Positions 46,294 through 58,320 of a stretch of DNA of 64,000 nucleotides are shown here, in pieces. The translations under genes and the position numbers were made by a program. The DNA comes from Caprella mutica (taxonomy: Eukaryota; Arthropoda; Malacostraca; Amphipoda; Caprellidae). A model generated the notes under the pieces. It was not told the origin of the DNA. It worked only from the letters and a program-made list of their open reading frames with translations, and did no database searches. Every line of letters begins with the position of its first letter. Positions within the stretch are counted from its first letter, which is position 1. Location: assembly GCA_947561585.1 (NCBI GenBank), contig CANNZV010002563.1:28912-92911 (forward strand). The letters are read 5' to 3'.

Positions 46294-46598
46294 TAGTATC
46301 TCAAGTAAAGTGGTCTGATAATCTATATATTTTAAAACTAGTTGGTGTACCTATAGGTAGGGTTACACAGCCAAATTCGGTTCTTTAATTTCTAATTGTG
46401 ACCCTATTAAGAGAGTCTCAAAATCATTCTGAAATTAGTTTAGCTATATACTGAATTGTTGAACATCATAATTTAAGCTCAATTTATGATAGGTTCTATT
46501 CATTTCACGAGTGCCTTGAAGTCATGATGGTTATTAATGTTTCTGAGATAAGAGACCGCAGTTAGTTAAAGTGCCGCAATTTAACTACTTGACCCTAG

Positions 46599-47316
46599 TT
46601 TTCTATGACTGGGAGAACTCCATCCAGGGAGGTAGTCGGAGGAGAACACCGTCCAAGGATTTAGCAGGGAGAACTCCAACCAGAGGTGAGCCTTTTGATA
46701 TATTATACTTTCTTGGTATTTAATTAAAGTCTACATTATGAGTGTATAATGAACAAAATTATGAGGATTAGCTAGAAAAATCCATTGCATTTATTAGAGC
46801 TAAATTTATACTGCATCTGAAGATTTATAATTAGTTTAACATTTTATATAAATAATTTACCTATATGAAAGAATTCTCAGTTAATAATTCTTTTCATTTC
46901 TTTATTAATATATAGTTTTCTATATTTTCTGAATCTACTTTCAGATCTTGATGAAGTAGATCAACGTCATCAACTATCGGAGTCCTCTTCAGTTCCTTTG
47001 AATGGTTCAGGAACAATTATGCTAGGTCAAAGTAAGTATTTGAAAATATTAGATGATTTTTGAATATGTATTTGCAATATGATTAGCTCTTACTTTTTCA
47101 TATGCTTTTAGAGATTCAAGACATGAAAAGAATATCGAAGCTGTCGCTATCTCATCACAAAAGGAAAAAGAGTAGGTGATGTTATTGATAATGTATATTA
47201 ACGATACTGTGAATTTCTATTCAATATATATTAATATACGAATCTCTTATTTCAGGAATTGGCAACCTACAGTCGTGAAAGAAAGTGACGAGAACTCAAA
47301 TTGTACTTCTAAATAA
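46599..47316 (+). CDS. Candidate four-exon gene, basic Ser-rich protein (unrecognised)
   Basis: Exons can be read at 46599-46685, 46945-47031, 47112-47175 and 47256-47316. All three introns have GT-AG ends (GTGAGC, GTAAGT and GTGATG donors; pyrimidine-rich acceptors). Phases match at each junction, and the joined frame stays open to TAA at 47314-47316, overlapped by AATAAA at 47315-47320. The product has RTPSK and RTPTR motifs (possible proline-directed phosphosites), a Ser-rich middle and a basic cluster HHKRKK like a nuclear-localisation signal. The 5' exon or start codon is not identified; the acceptor CTACTTGACCCTAG before 46599 is a guess. It lies between the MITE and a 22-bp array. It may be a host gene, or a gene of a larger element. 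Confidence 0.45.
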
Positions 47317-47320
47317 TAAA

Positions 47321-47949
47321 TCTAAAACTTAAATGTATATATTTTGTTTTCAATTTGACCTTGGTAATTCTATTAGCATATTTCAATATCAGTGCCTATG
47401 AGTAAGATGAATTGCACTAAAATATGGTTTAGAAGATAAAGGCTTTATCATTATTTTATTATTCATTAAGTTATAGTACAATTGCAGCATATCAAAGATT
47501 TATCAACTTTTGTAATCTAGCCTGGTTAATTAATTCATCTAGCCTACCTATTTATCACTACGTAAAGTTATTTATGTCATCTAACTACTTATTTATAAAC
47601 TGACCTGATGAGATAACTTATTCAATCTAATCTATTAATTTACAACTGATAACCATATATCAATTCATCGGATCAAAAACATTTCAAAAAGCAAGGATAG
47701 GTCTAGGTGATCAATTATTTTTTAAAATTAAAATAGTATGCATATCACAGAAGCAAAAGTAGAAAATAAATGTGAACATGTTAGATTTGGTCCTAGAAAA
47801 TAAATAGTCTAATCTAATTGATACCGGGACCTAATTCGAGATTATAATTTAATAGAGTAAATATAGTGACTGAAAAAGTCTTGTAAAAAGTCTGGCTACT
47901 GCTAACCAGACCGATATTTCAACCTACACTATAATAGTTGATATACATT
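47321..47949. other. A+T-rich gap (intron or intergenic)
   Basis: No supported feature. It would be intron sequence if exon 48637-48760 is joined to the exons upstream. Confidence 0.3.
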
Positions 47950-48350
47950 TACTTAGTTTACTAGTAGTTGATATAACCAACACGAGAAGATGATATAACC
48001 TACACGAGTAGTTGATATAACCTACACGAGTAGTTGATATAACCAACACGAGTAGTTGATATAACCTAACCGAGTAGTTGATATAACCTACACGATCGTA
48101 GTTGATATCACCTATACGAGTAGTTAATGTAACCTACACGAGTTGTTGGTATAACCTACACGAGTAGTTAGTATAACCTACACGAGTAGTTGGTATAACC
48201 TACACAAGCAGTTGGTATAACCTACACGAGTAGTTGGTATAACCTACACGAGTAGTTGGTATAACCTACACGAGTAGTTGGTATAACCTACACGAGTAGT
48301 TGGTATAACCTACACGAGTAGTTGGTATAACACATAGGAGTGATTGGAGA
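47950..48350. repeat. Minisatellite, 22-bp unit, about 18 copies, with decayed flank
   Basis: The unit is TAGTTGGTATAACCTACACG plus AG. The left units have TTGATATAACC and the right units TTGGTATAACC. Decayed units (AGTTGTTTTAACC, AACCATCACGAG) continue to about 48520. Confidence 0.95.
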
Positions 48351-48636
48351 AACATACATTAAGTAGTTGATGTAACCTTGTTCTGCAGTTGTTTTAACCA
48401 TTAAATATAATTGGTTCAACCATCACGAGCAGTTTTGACTATCACAAGTAGTTGTTGTGACCATCGGGAATTAAAAATAATCAACTTACATATGTGTTGT
48501 TTTAACCAACGTCAATTTAACTCATATTAAATAAACCCGCAACTCACCACGTAGGTAGGCGTACAGATAAACCATAAAATTTAGTCAAAACAAATCAAAT
48601 ATGATTTGATTCAAATAATCCTTTCTCTGTGTGTAG

Positions 48637-49270
48637 ACGCTGAAAAAATGAAGATGCTGATAATAGGATACTTCTTTGCTTCTGACGAAGAGAAAATTAC
48701 GGCTATAAATAATGCATTGAATGCATCAAACAAGAATATTATGTTTTACCAAGCAACAAGGTATATCTTCCATGTGCAACTTTTGTTGGGAATAACACTA
48801 CCAAAAGATGGGAGGTGTCCTATTCTTTATAATTTCTAAAGAATTTTCCAACAGTTACCAAAAAGCACTGTATTCGCTGACAACTCTATAATATGCTGCA
48901 ACTTTGCTAACACTTTGGGATAAAAAAGGTGTTAATTTCTTCATAAAATTTATTAGGCAAATCAACAACAAAGTTGTGATTAATTCACACACAGTAGAAA
49001 AACTCGTGTTTTCTTTGTTAATGAAGTTAAATCTTAAAATATATATTTTTACATTCTATTTTATTTAGGGAAATATTGTAATCCATATCAATTTTGCCTG
49101 GTATAAAAAAATGACTAAAGCGTCAGTGGATTTTATTTTTCATCACAAGCCAGAAAGAAGAAGAAAAGAATATCATTTTTTCATGCGTTAAAATTGATCA
49201 AAGGGGAGCTGAAAAATGCAAGAAAAAGCACTGTAAATATTTGGACGAATATCTTCCAACAATATGGTAA
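48637..49270 (+). CDS. Candidate alternative 3' exons of the same gene
   Basis: A strong acceptor (AATCCTTTCTCTGTGTGTAG) ends at 48636. Exon 48637-48760 is open (KMLIIGYFFASDEEKITAIN) and ends ACAAG before GTATAT. A second exon 49150-49270 follows acceptor TTTTTCATCACAAG, is in phase, and reads Lys/Cys-rich (DQRGAEKCKKKHCKYLDEYL) to TAA at 49268-49270. If the upstream exon at 47112 uses the donor GTAGGT at 47172 instead of 47176, its phase fits exon 48637 exactly. This would give an alternative C-terminus. A further open segment after TCTTTTCATAG (49393-49544, 49 codons to TAA) needs a phase-1 donor, which the 47171 splice end also provides. All of this is inference from splice signals and phase. 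Confidence 0.35.
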
Positions 49271-49544
49271 CATTCTTTTCATTCATTGTTATTCCTATAG
49301 AGCGGATATACTGATATGAAAAAGACTTACATCAAGATCTTTTGGAGCAATATATGCATAACTCTAAAAAATAACAGAATATCTTTTCATAGATCGTGAC
49401 AGAAAGCAAGAAAGTTTTTTTTCTAAACTTGCTACTTGGAAGAATTATTTTAAATTAAATTTATCGAATGTTTTCAATTGGCCTTGTACATTGGTGTCGG
49501 TTGTAATCTTTGTATCAAGTATAACAGAATTTAGGCTAAAGTAA

Positions 49545-51169
49545 CTTATATATAATATAGGATACCAATACTGATACATATTCATCTTCTTGTTTGCCTT
49601 AGAAACATTAGCTTATTAAGGCTCATTGTCCAATAATTGTTTTTTAAATTCATTGATATGTAAAGAATAGCAAGTTGTCCGTCGTGCCATTCAAAGTTTA
49701 AGAACAATATGTACGAGATTATATATAAAAATGTATTTTCTTAATTAATGTAGTTAGATTACAAAATTCGCAAATTCATTATGAAATTCGCTCTTCCAAA
49801 GATATGAATATCTTGAAAACTGACAAATCGAGTACGATTATTTCCACCACCTTGATATTCTCAACAGGGATTAACGTCTGTTTCGAAACCTTGAAGACCA
49901 TATCGCTAATATTAAAAGTACCAGATACTTCGAAAAAACAATCAGACTGTAGGAGTGGCTTTTTGAACAAAGTCACCATTTCAATGTTTATACTATTGTT
50001 TTCCCTTTGCTTTACAAATAGCTGATAGCAATTTTCACATATAATAATCATTAAATACTTACCAAGGAATATGGTGAAACAAGATTCAAAAACAAGAGAT
50101 TGGATTCACCGAAGAAACAGGAAAAGGAATTAAGAGTTTTTATTGAACCTCATTAAATTTGTAAATATAATATATAAAAAGTCCATAGATCAAATTACAA
50201 TAATTACTTAAATTGTTTCATTTATCGAGAATTCAAATTTGAATTTATTACACATTTCTAATTGTTAAAACGAAATTAATGATTAGAGCAGCTAGATTAG
50301 TTCTCGTCACTGATCAGACACTATGGCAAACAAACTTGTTAAAATGGTTTTACTTTTTATAATTGAAATTATACTTGATATATCTTCATTTATTCTAAAT
50401 TATTTGATGAAAATTCACTGATTGAGTGGTTGTTATATCGCGGTAGATGGCAACTCTTCATGCATTCCTATTGGCTATCAGCTGTTCTGCTGAGAGATGG
50501 CATTTCATTAGGAATATTGTCTTGATAAACTATTCAATATAATGGGTTTGAAGCAACTTCATTGGAAACTAAATAGTAAATTTTCAGTCAAATCAGCCAA
50601 AATAATTTTAATTTTCAACTTTACGAATAAAAAAGTGTTTAATTTTTTCATTTCTCTCATCACTGCAATGCAGTACTTCCTGCATTCGAATGAATGTTGC
50701 GTAATAAAAACCCCTTGATTGGAAGACTCAATCAATTAGTTCCATTGGATTTTCTAAATTCATTGCAGTAAGCTCTATAGCTCGCAAAACTGAAATCATG
50801 ATGAAACTTCAATCCTTTCATGCTTTTCAATGTAAATTAAAAGAATATTAAATTAGCGATACCTTTATGAAGGAGAGTGAGGTTGAATTTTTATTTGTTT
50901 GGTCTTCATTTGGCGGAGGTAATGAACTGTGTTAGTAAAACTGTTCCCTTCGATAAAATTAGATAAAATAAATTGGAAATAATCAATAAAAATATCAATA
51001 AATAACTAAATCAAATAATAAGATACTGCAATCATACAAATGATTCAATCAATCGAATTATACTACACTGTTATTAATCAAAATTAATTATATTACACAT
51101 CATAATCAATCAAATGATAACAAATTAACAAACTCTTTAATTGAATAACTATGAAATTCCTTTCTTTTT
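49545..51169. other. A+T-rich gap with one dispersed-repeat end
   Basis: CAGGGATTAACGTCTGTTTC at 49864-49883 is a copy of the TTAACGTCTG family. Overlapping frames at 49779-50051 show no motif. Confidence 0.4.
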
Positions 51170-51308
51170 TCACAGCTATTTAGACTTTTTCCACAGCTAT
51201 TTAGACTTTTTCCACAGCAATTTAGACTTTTTCCACAGCTATTTAGACTTTTTCCACAGCTATTTAGACTTTTTCCACAGCTATTTAGACTTTTTCCACA
51301 GCTATTTA
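51170..51308. repeat. Minisatellite, 21-bp unit, about 6.5 copies
   Basis: The unit is CACAGCTATTTAGACTTTTT plus C, nearly perfect. Confidence 0.95.
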
Positions 51309-53011
51309 GTATAAGAAATTTCCTTTTCTTGAATATACTTTGTCAATATAATTTATATAATCTGTCACAATTTGAACTTTGTTATAGGAACATATTCCTA
51401 ATCAAATAAAATTTATCATTGTATGTTTAGTATTATTTATGTTAGAGGAATGGATATTTCAAAAATTTGTGCATTATTACCAGGGTATGAAAAAATTTAC
51501 CAGATCTTGTACTTCAAATAGCATATTTGGGTTGATTTCACAGAATTATTTTAATATTTAACCTTTCTCGGTAATTTGTAGTTATTTTTAGATGGAAAAT
51601 ATAAATATTTCCTTTCTTCTTAATGAAGTTATGTTACGTGTAATACCATAAGTTTAAATAATATTTATTTAAATATGCCATTGAACATAGTATTATCGTG
51701 CAAACATGTTTGTTATTTTATCTCAAATGAAACTCAAGTTGTCTTGGAAGACAATTATTTCTACTGCCACGAGTTCTACTATTATACGATAGCTCTAAAC
51801 ACAATTATTCGAAAATCTATTGCTCGAACGAACAATTGCTTGAAGATTGGATTATTCTGGTTTGGGGGTTTGGCAAACTTACACAATGGGTATACATAAT
51901 TTACTTCTCTGTTAGATTATCTTTGCAAATGATCATAATATGATCAAGTGTTCGTTTAAGCTATTGTTTTTTCGAACAATTATTTATAGGAGCAATTAAT
52001 TACCGAGCATTTTCTTCAAGCAATTTACCTAGAACCAGATTAAACACACAAGTCAGTATAAAGTAAGTGCCAAGTTTCGTTCTGTGGCAAATATTGAACT
52101 CCAATATTGGTCATTGAGATCAGACCTCAACATCTGAGTGGAATTGAAATCCAATGCCACTTGGGCTGTTTTATTAAGCACATTCGAGGAGAATTTCCAC
52201 TTATGCCAATTATTGAACTTGCTTCATTATGAGTGGAGTCAAAGTTAATTCGCATTGAAGAGTTTTCATTTGAATATTTCAACAGACTATTTTGAGCGTA
52301 TATTTCTGTCTGCAATAACAAACTTCCATTGTTTTTATATAAAAATCAGGTCATATTTTACAGTTTCAGACAATTTTAATTGTCTTCTATTCGAAATTTC
52401 AGTAAAGGAAGTAGTGTGATCAAGAAGCTATAACAAGGTATAACTGTTGTCAAGCAAGAACACATTATTCTTTCCAAACATAGCTCACTATTGTTTCTAT
52501 AGGCATATATATATTCGCTTATATATTTAATAGCATGTGCATCAAATAAATATTTTTATAATGTCTTTAATCTTAAAGCTTCATCAAATAATTTACTTTT
52601 TGTTTGTAAAGTAACATAAGGTACTGATGATTAATTAGGTTTGATTCATAAAAATCTTGAATTACCATACTTTCTAAGCTGTGTGAGTGATAAATATAAT
52701 GGTAATTCCAGATATCCTCTTCTGCAAAGATTTTATTCTTATTGTTTTTAATGGAAAATATTGTCTATGCAATGTAAATAATGGTGTCCGGAAAACTGCC
52801 AGTCACTTAGTGGAAATTTATATATTTTTTTACTTTCCAGAAATATTATTCAGTTATAAAAAAATACGTAAATGAAGTCAATGACTTTTTTTAATCTATT
52901 AGTATTGCCACCAACTGTGGTATATCACTCTATTCATGGAGCATTTTTCTTTTCTGACAGCTTCTTCCAGTCCCTTAATTATTATTAATTTCCTTTTTTG
53001 AAGTCAGAAAT
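51309..53011. other. A+T-rich gap, no gene seen
   Basis: Small frames (51675-51899, 52127-52321, 52687-52875) have no motif. Confidence 0.4.
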
Positions 53012-53046
53012 TTAGCCTTTGGTTCCGAAGCAAACGTTAAACCCCG
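53012..53046 (-). repeat. Dispersed repeat end, GGGTTTAACGTTTGCTTCGG family
   Basis: The minus strand reads GGGGTTTAACGTTTGCTTCG then GAACCAAAGGC, matching 18189-18224 with one substitution in the core. It is in the opposite orientation to the copy at 49866. Confidence 0.8.
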
Positions 53047-53399
53047 TGAACTGATATGTGATTACTATCTCACAATTATGTAATTTCAAATTATACAATA
53101 AATTAAGTGAATGTTAAATCAACTTATACGTATGTACAATATTTATTACATATAAATTTTTAATCTCCATGTCATTAACACCTTCAATTTTACATATTTC
53201 TTATATGTAAAAAGTTTTATTAAATAATGAGCAATCCAATTCGATCGAGGGAAATTGTCAGAGAATTAGATAGTGTCGTAATGCTGCGCCACGGAATTGA
53301 AAAAGAGAGATGAGTAGAATTAACGATGCTTCCAGTCAAATTCCATAATCATAGTTAAACGTAAACGAAGTGATGAGGGATAATATTTTGACAGTTATT

Positions 53400-53740
53400 A
53401 TATATAGCTTTGAGGATACATAAAAAATCTAAAATTAAAGTTAATCTAAAACATGATAACTCCAAAACTGGCGTATGGCGAGTCTCTAGTGGACGAGTGC
53501 CTCCATCACACTCCCCACTTGTAGAATCCTCTACTTCATGCGCTGAAGGTACCATCGTGACCAATTGGGTGACTGGACGTTCTAATTCTCGAGGAAAAGA
53601 AGACGAAGTACTTGAATCAACGTACAAGTCCATCCTAAGGCCAATAATTTCGCTTGCAGGAACTATCCTACACATAAGGAAGACGTCTCCAATAGTCACA
53701 TTCCTCTTCTTATGATGCCCCTTGCGTCGTTCTGTCAGAG
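53400..53740 (-). pseudogene. Probable BEL/Pao-type integrase C-terminal remnant
   Basis: A 114-codon minus-strand frame (53355-53699) preceded in the same frame by Lys/Arg residues. It contains KKRNVTIGDVFLM, resembling the R-N-(V/L)-x-(I/V)-G-D-(V/L)-V-L segment after the integrase core of BEL/Pao elements (DUF5641). About 28 residues after that segment comes ERPVTQLVTMVPS, resembling the later R-P-V-x-K-L-x-x-L-x-P segment. The expected Trp/Leu-Gly-Arg middle is degraded. It is more G+C-rich than its surroundings. No RT or protease lies nearby, so it is a fragment. The overlapping plus-strand frame is a shadow. Confidence 0.4.
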
Positions 53741-56700
53741 TGTGAATGTACCCACAGCATCATCGTTTGAAGAATTTAACATTTAGTCTTTGTACCTGTC
53801 TCCATCGTTTGGGACCATAAGCTAATAGTTCAGGTTCAGTGTACATTTGACAAGGGTGGGGGTTTAGATCACCCTTTGATGTTAGTTTAGCGGGGATGAT
53901 TGGAAAAGGTTAGATCGGGTCTTATGAAATTGTACAGTGAAAGAAAAGAGTATCCTTAAAGATTTTTTGACAGTTAACTAATTTTATGTTTACCAAATAA
54001 AACTTTAATTATTGTAATTGTTGTTATAAAATTGTTTCTGGGTACACGATGACAAATTTGTAAGATTAACAAATATAGAAGATATATAAAACTGACTCAA
54101 TAATAAAATGCAGTTTATATTTACAGTCAATTACTTATCACATTCTAAATATGATATAAAAACCTTTAAATCGTTACTCACATCATTCGATTGATCTTAA
54201 AATGAATGAAAGAATTGAACACTTTTTGCTTAATGATCATCTCGTAACATTTTCCCATCAATTTCTCCCAACCAATTTCTTCGAAATCTGTACAACTGAA
54301 ATTGCAACCCAACAACTAATAAAAATGGTAGTTTGTTTTTGGTTATATAACTTTATATTACAACAGTAAAATATGTGAGAAGCACTTAATCGAATGAAGT
54401 AATAGATACCTATAAATCGCAATTAAATTCACACATTCGTGGAAGACCAATTTGAATGTTCAATTTATATATTCACTTATTTATTTGATAATAAATTTTC
54501 TCGATTGTCTAAAAAGCATATTTATTCGTGTATTCCAATACTCCTCCCAATAAATGGGAATTGGTTTGGACTTCAGTGTTCGAATGGATTTAATTGAGGC
54601 GATTACTTTCAAATGAAATATTGCCAGAGAATAATTAGTTTGAATCCAATGAAGATTATTCAGAACATTAAAATAACTCTGAGAAACGTAATAAATATAC
54701 AGTCTTACTCCTCTGGAAATATATATTGCTACAGCAATAAAAACAATGCAATTTACTGTCTTTGTTAGATAGATTGTATTCTTTGAAGCAAAAACAAAAC
54801 ACTAAAGAAAACAAGACTAACCGATTTGTATTTTATTTATTTACACAGTCATTTGTGTTTGCATACCGTGTGTGGTGTGTGTACATCACAGCCATGCTGT
54901 GTGTTTCATGTAGAAGATTGGTCAATTAACATTGTGCTGAGACTAATGGTAGATGTGACTGTCAAATGAAATTAACTGTCACTGCTCTTATATTTTATTA
55001 CACATTTAACAGAATGTTGTAATACTATTTTTATTATTGCCATTGCAATAAGTAATTAATTCAACTCAGTTGTTGAAAAAATATTTGTTAATAAAATTAT
55101 TCTAACTACTATAGTTAATTTAATGATATTTATTTATTTATATTTAATCATTTAATACTTATTATATCAATTTTTCTTATACATATTCCTATAATTAAGA
55201 TTTTTAATTCAATCCAGAAAGTTCTTAAACATAAATTTAGGCGAATTTTTATTTACTTTGTACTACTATTTAGTAACAGTTTTATACTACTATTAAAGGC
55301 ATTCCTGATTTAAGCATATCTAAACTTCTCCACCAGAGGGAGTTCTCTCTATCTTTGAAGGTATATGTTCCAACAAAAATCCAATATTATAATAGTCTAT
55401 TGTCTCTTGTTCTGACTACGTCTGAAATTACGATGCTTTACCGTCTTTCTTCTATAGAATAGTACATAAATATTTATTGTTTTAATATTAAATCCCTTAC
55501 TCATTTCGATACATACAAATATGACAACTTAGTGATATTTCGTGTGACAGACATACTGCTGAGATTTGTAAGATGCTCTCAAGGGAAATATGTCCAAAGT
55601 TGATAGGTGATAAAAAGCAGTCATCAGAGTCACAATGACTCCAATAGTACTACCCAGTCTAAACGGGAATGAGAATTGGAGAAATAAGAAAATGAATTCT
55701 CAGATATTGTAATGTATTTAAGTGCTATGTGTATTGGGGTATATTTGTCGCAATTTTTACTACAATCTATATATTTCCACTGTCGCCTTGCTAATATAGA
55801 TATGGTAGGGAAAATGAACAAAATATCAATTGTAATACTCAGATTTATATATTAAAGAGAGAAAGAACATTTAATTTTACTAAAACTAATAATGTTCAAA
55901 TATCAATAACTAATAAGTTTAAATATTCATAACAAATACAAATAATATCGAACAAGGTTCAGCTTGATAGTGAGATTCAAGATAAAAATGTTTGGCCTTA
56001 AATTCTATGGAGTTCACTGAATTATTGTAGGAGCCATTAATAAAGAACCAAGAAGGAGGAATAATATTCATCTAAAAAATACCATGCATTAATTTGGTCT
56101 CAATAACAGCCTCACATTATCAAACTAGAAATTAAAAGAATTCTGAAAACTGAATTGGGGCCAAGTTCTGGCTGATATTTGAGAGTTTATATCATAATAA
56201 CTATAAATTTGAAGATTAGTTATTTCATTTTGATAACTAACGTTTGGAGATACAATTTTTTTACTTATAAATTTGTTAAATTTACAAATAATGTTTTCTT
56301 ATAAATCCCATTGCAAATAATAATAAATTCAATGAATGGATATTGAAAGTTCATTTCACCTGAATATCGTTCATTTTATCTCTTTTATCTACAGTTAAAT
56401 GTTCTTAATTTATCCCTACCAAATAATATATTGTATGTTCATTAATTAAGTACAATCATAACCGTTCGAAAGATGGCGAATACTTTTGCAAAATATATTT
56501 TTTTCTAACTGTTGTGACATTATACCCTGTGTATGTCAAAAATTACTCTAGAATCAGGGTAACAATATCTCAAAACGAAGCATTTTTCTACATTTTGTTA
56601 TTAGTGAAAAGTTTCTTTTTTTGTTTGCAATCTGTTAATTTTTGTCTGATTTCAAATGAAACAGCCTGAATAAATGATGCCTATTCAAATACCCATACGC

Positions 56701-57833
56701 TTGTTTAGTCAGTGTGAATTTTACTCAATTAGAAACTGACAGCTAATTTGATTTGATAAAAATTAGAATTTTTATTTATAATATTTATTATTACAATTAT
56801 GCTATTTCAATATTAATAACCTTGAGTCAACATTTTTCAGCGAAGAATGTCCTGACTGAACTGGTCTTTTGATATCGATAATCAATACTTCCTGGTTCTA
56901 TTTTCACTTTGATGTATTGGTAGTTTACAATTTTCTTCAATTATACAGAAAATCTAAATTAATTCGTGGTAAATTAATTTAAATAACTTTTTGTGTTAAA
57001 TGTGTTTGAGAAATGAAATAGACACTCTGAATTAAGTTTACATAAAAGCAATAACTATCAAAAACCAGAAAATACTATGTCAATTAACAATGTTTTTCAT
57101 TTGCTAATTATTTTTTTAAGTGGAAAAATGATGTATATATTTATGGCAACATTATATCAATACAATATATTTACCCAGCTGTTAAATGTTCATTTTATAT
57201 TATTTTTTATACTCAAAATAAGAAATATTGTCAGTTGACACTGAACCATTTTCAATTAACTTTCACCTTTCAATTCAAGTTATTAATTCCTGCATGGAAA
57301 TATGCAAAGGTCTTTTTGTATCGCAATATACGTATATATACGGAGGGGAATATTTCTGTTAGGGATATTATTGAAGCTTTGATACAAAAGGGGAACTGTA
57401 AAGCGTGAAAATATCCAGTGAAAGCTTTTCACAGCCATCAGGGGAATGGAAACTATTGGCAAGTTGAAAAGGGACAACGATTAGTATGCTAACTGCAAAG
57501 AGAAATCCATGCAGTATTTGTCTAACTTCAGTGAACCATTCACATAAAATGTGAAATATGCCATCTACAAAATTAAAGTCAATTATTTATTTTGAATAAA
57601 CACAGGTCATACTGATGGTAATTTACGTACCTCGAACTTCAAATGTGAATGAAGCTGATTTAGCTTGTAAAAAAAGTTATCATTTGTATATTCCTTTAGT
57701 AACAATTTTACTCTTTATTGTATTCGATCTGTATATAGAAAGAAAATGTTAGATAGCATACTGAACAAATGCACCTTCCTAATATTCTTAGGAAGATTGA
57801 ATTATATCTTAAATAATATACTTAACCCTATTA
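53741..57833. other. Long A+T-rich gap, no gene seen
   Basis: No convincing frame, array or paired repeat. A small hairpin AGGGTG...CACCCT lies near 53854-53875. Frames at 55630-55821 and 57283-57477 look like chance. Confidence 0.4.
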
Positions 57834-58129
57834 AGGAGGGGGTCAAATTGTCCCCCACCCCTCTATTCTATATACTATAGTGAACCCCTCACAGATATAC
57901 CATTGGATATTGAGAAGGTTTCATCTAAACTTTAATTGAAGACCTTCTTCCTCCATAATTTAGGGTGGGAGTAAAATATCAAGTATTATTATAAACCACC
58001 ATAAAATATACATATTTCCCCTGATTTTCATACCCAGGAAAAAAAACGTATAATCAGTGAAACACTAATACCAATAGATTTAACCCAAACTATGACATCC
58101 CTCTATCAAGCCTCCAATGGGGTTTTTTT

Positions 58130-58160
<31 letters not shown>

Positions 58161-58320
58161 GTTATTCTAGCTTTCACGAATCTTTTACTTATTATTCACA
58201 TGTTATTTTTGAAGGAAAGACACATAACTCTATTTGAAAATAAAAATCGAGTTGTCAAGATTCAATAAATCCCCCACCCTATCGTCCAAACCCCCATTCT
58301 TTCCCCACCTCCTTTTTTGT
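57834..58320. other. G/C-run cluster with poly-T/poly-G junction
   Basis: GGAGGGGGTCAAATTGTCCC is a short hairpin at about 57834-57863. Near 58122-58162 a run of about 27 T is followed directly by about 10 G. C-runs (CCCCCACCC, CCCCCATTC, CCCCACC) follow to 58313. No coding. The runs may also be prone to sequencing error. Confidence 0.6.
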
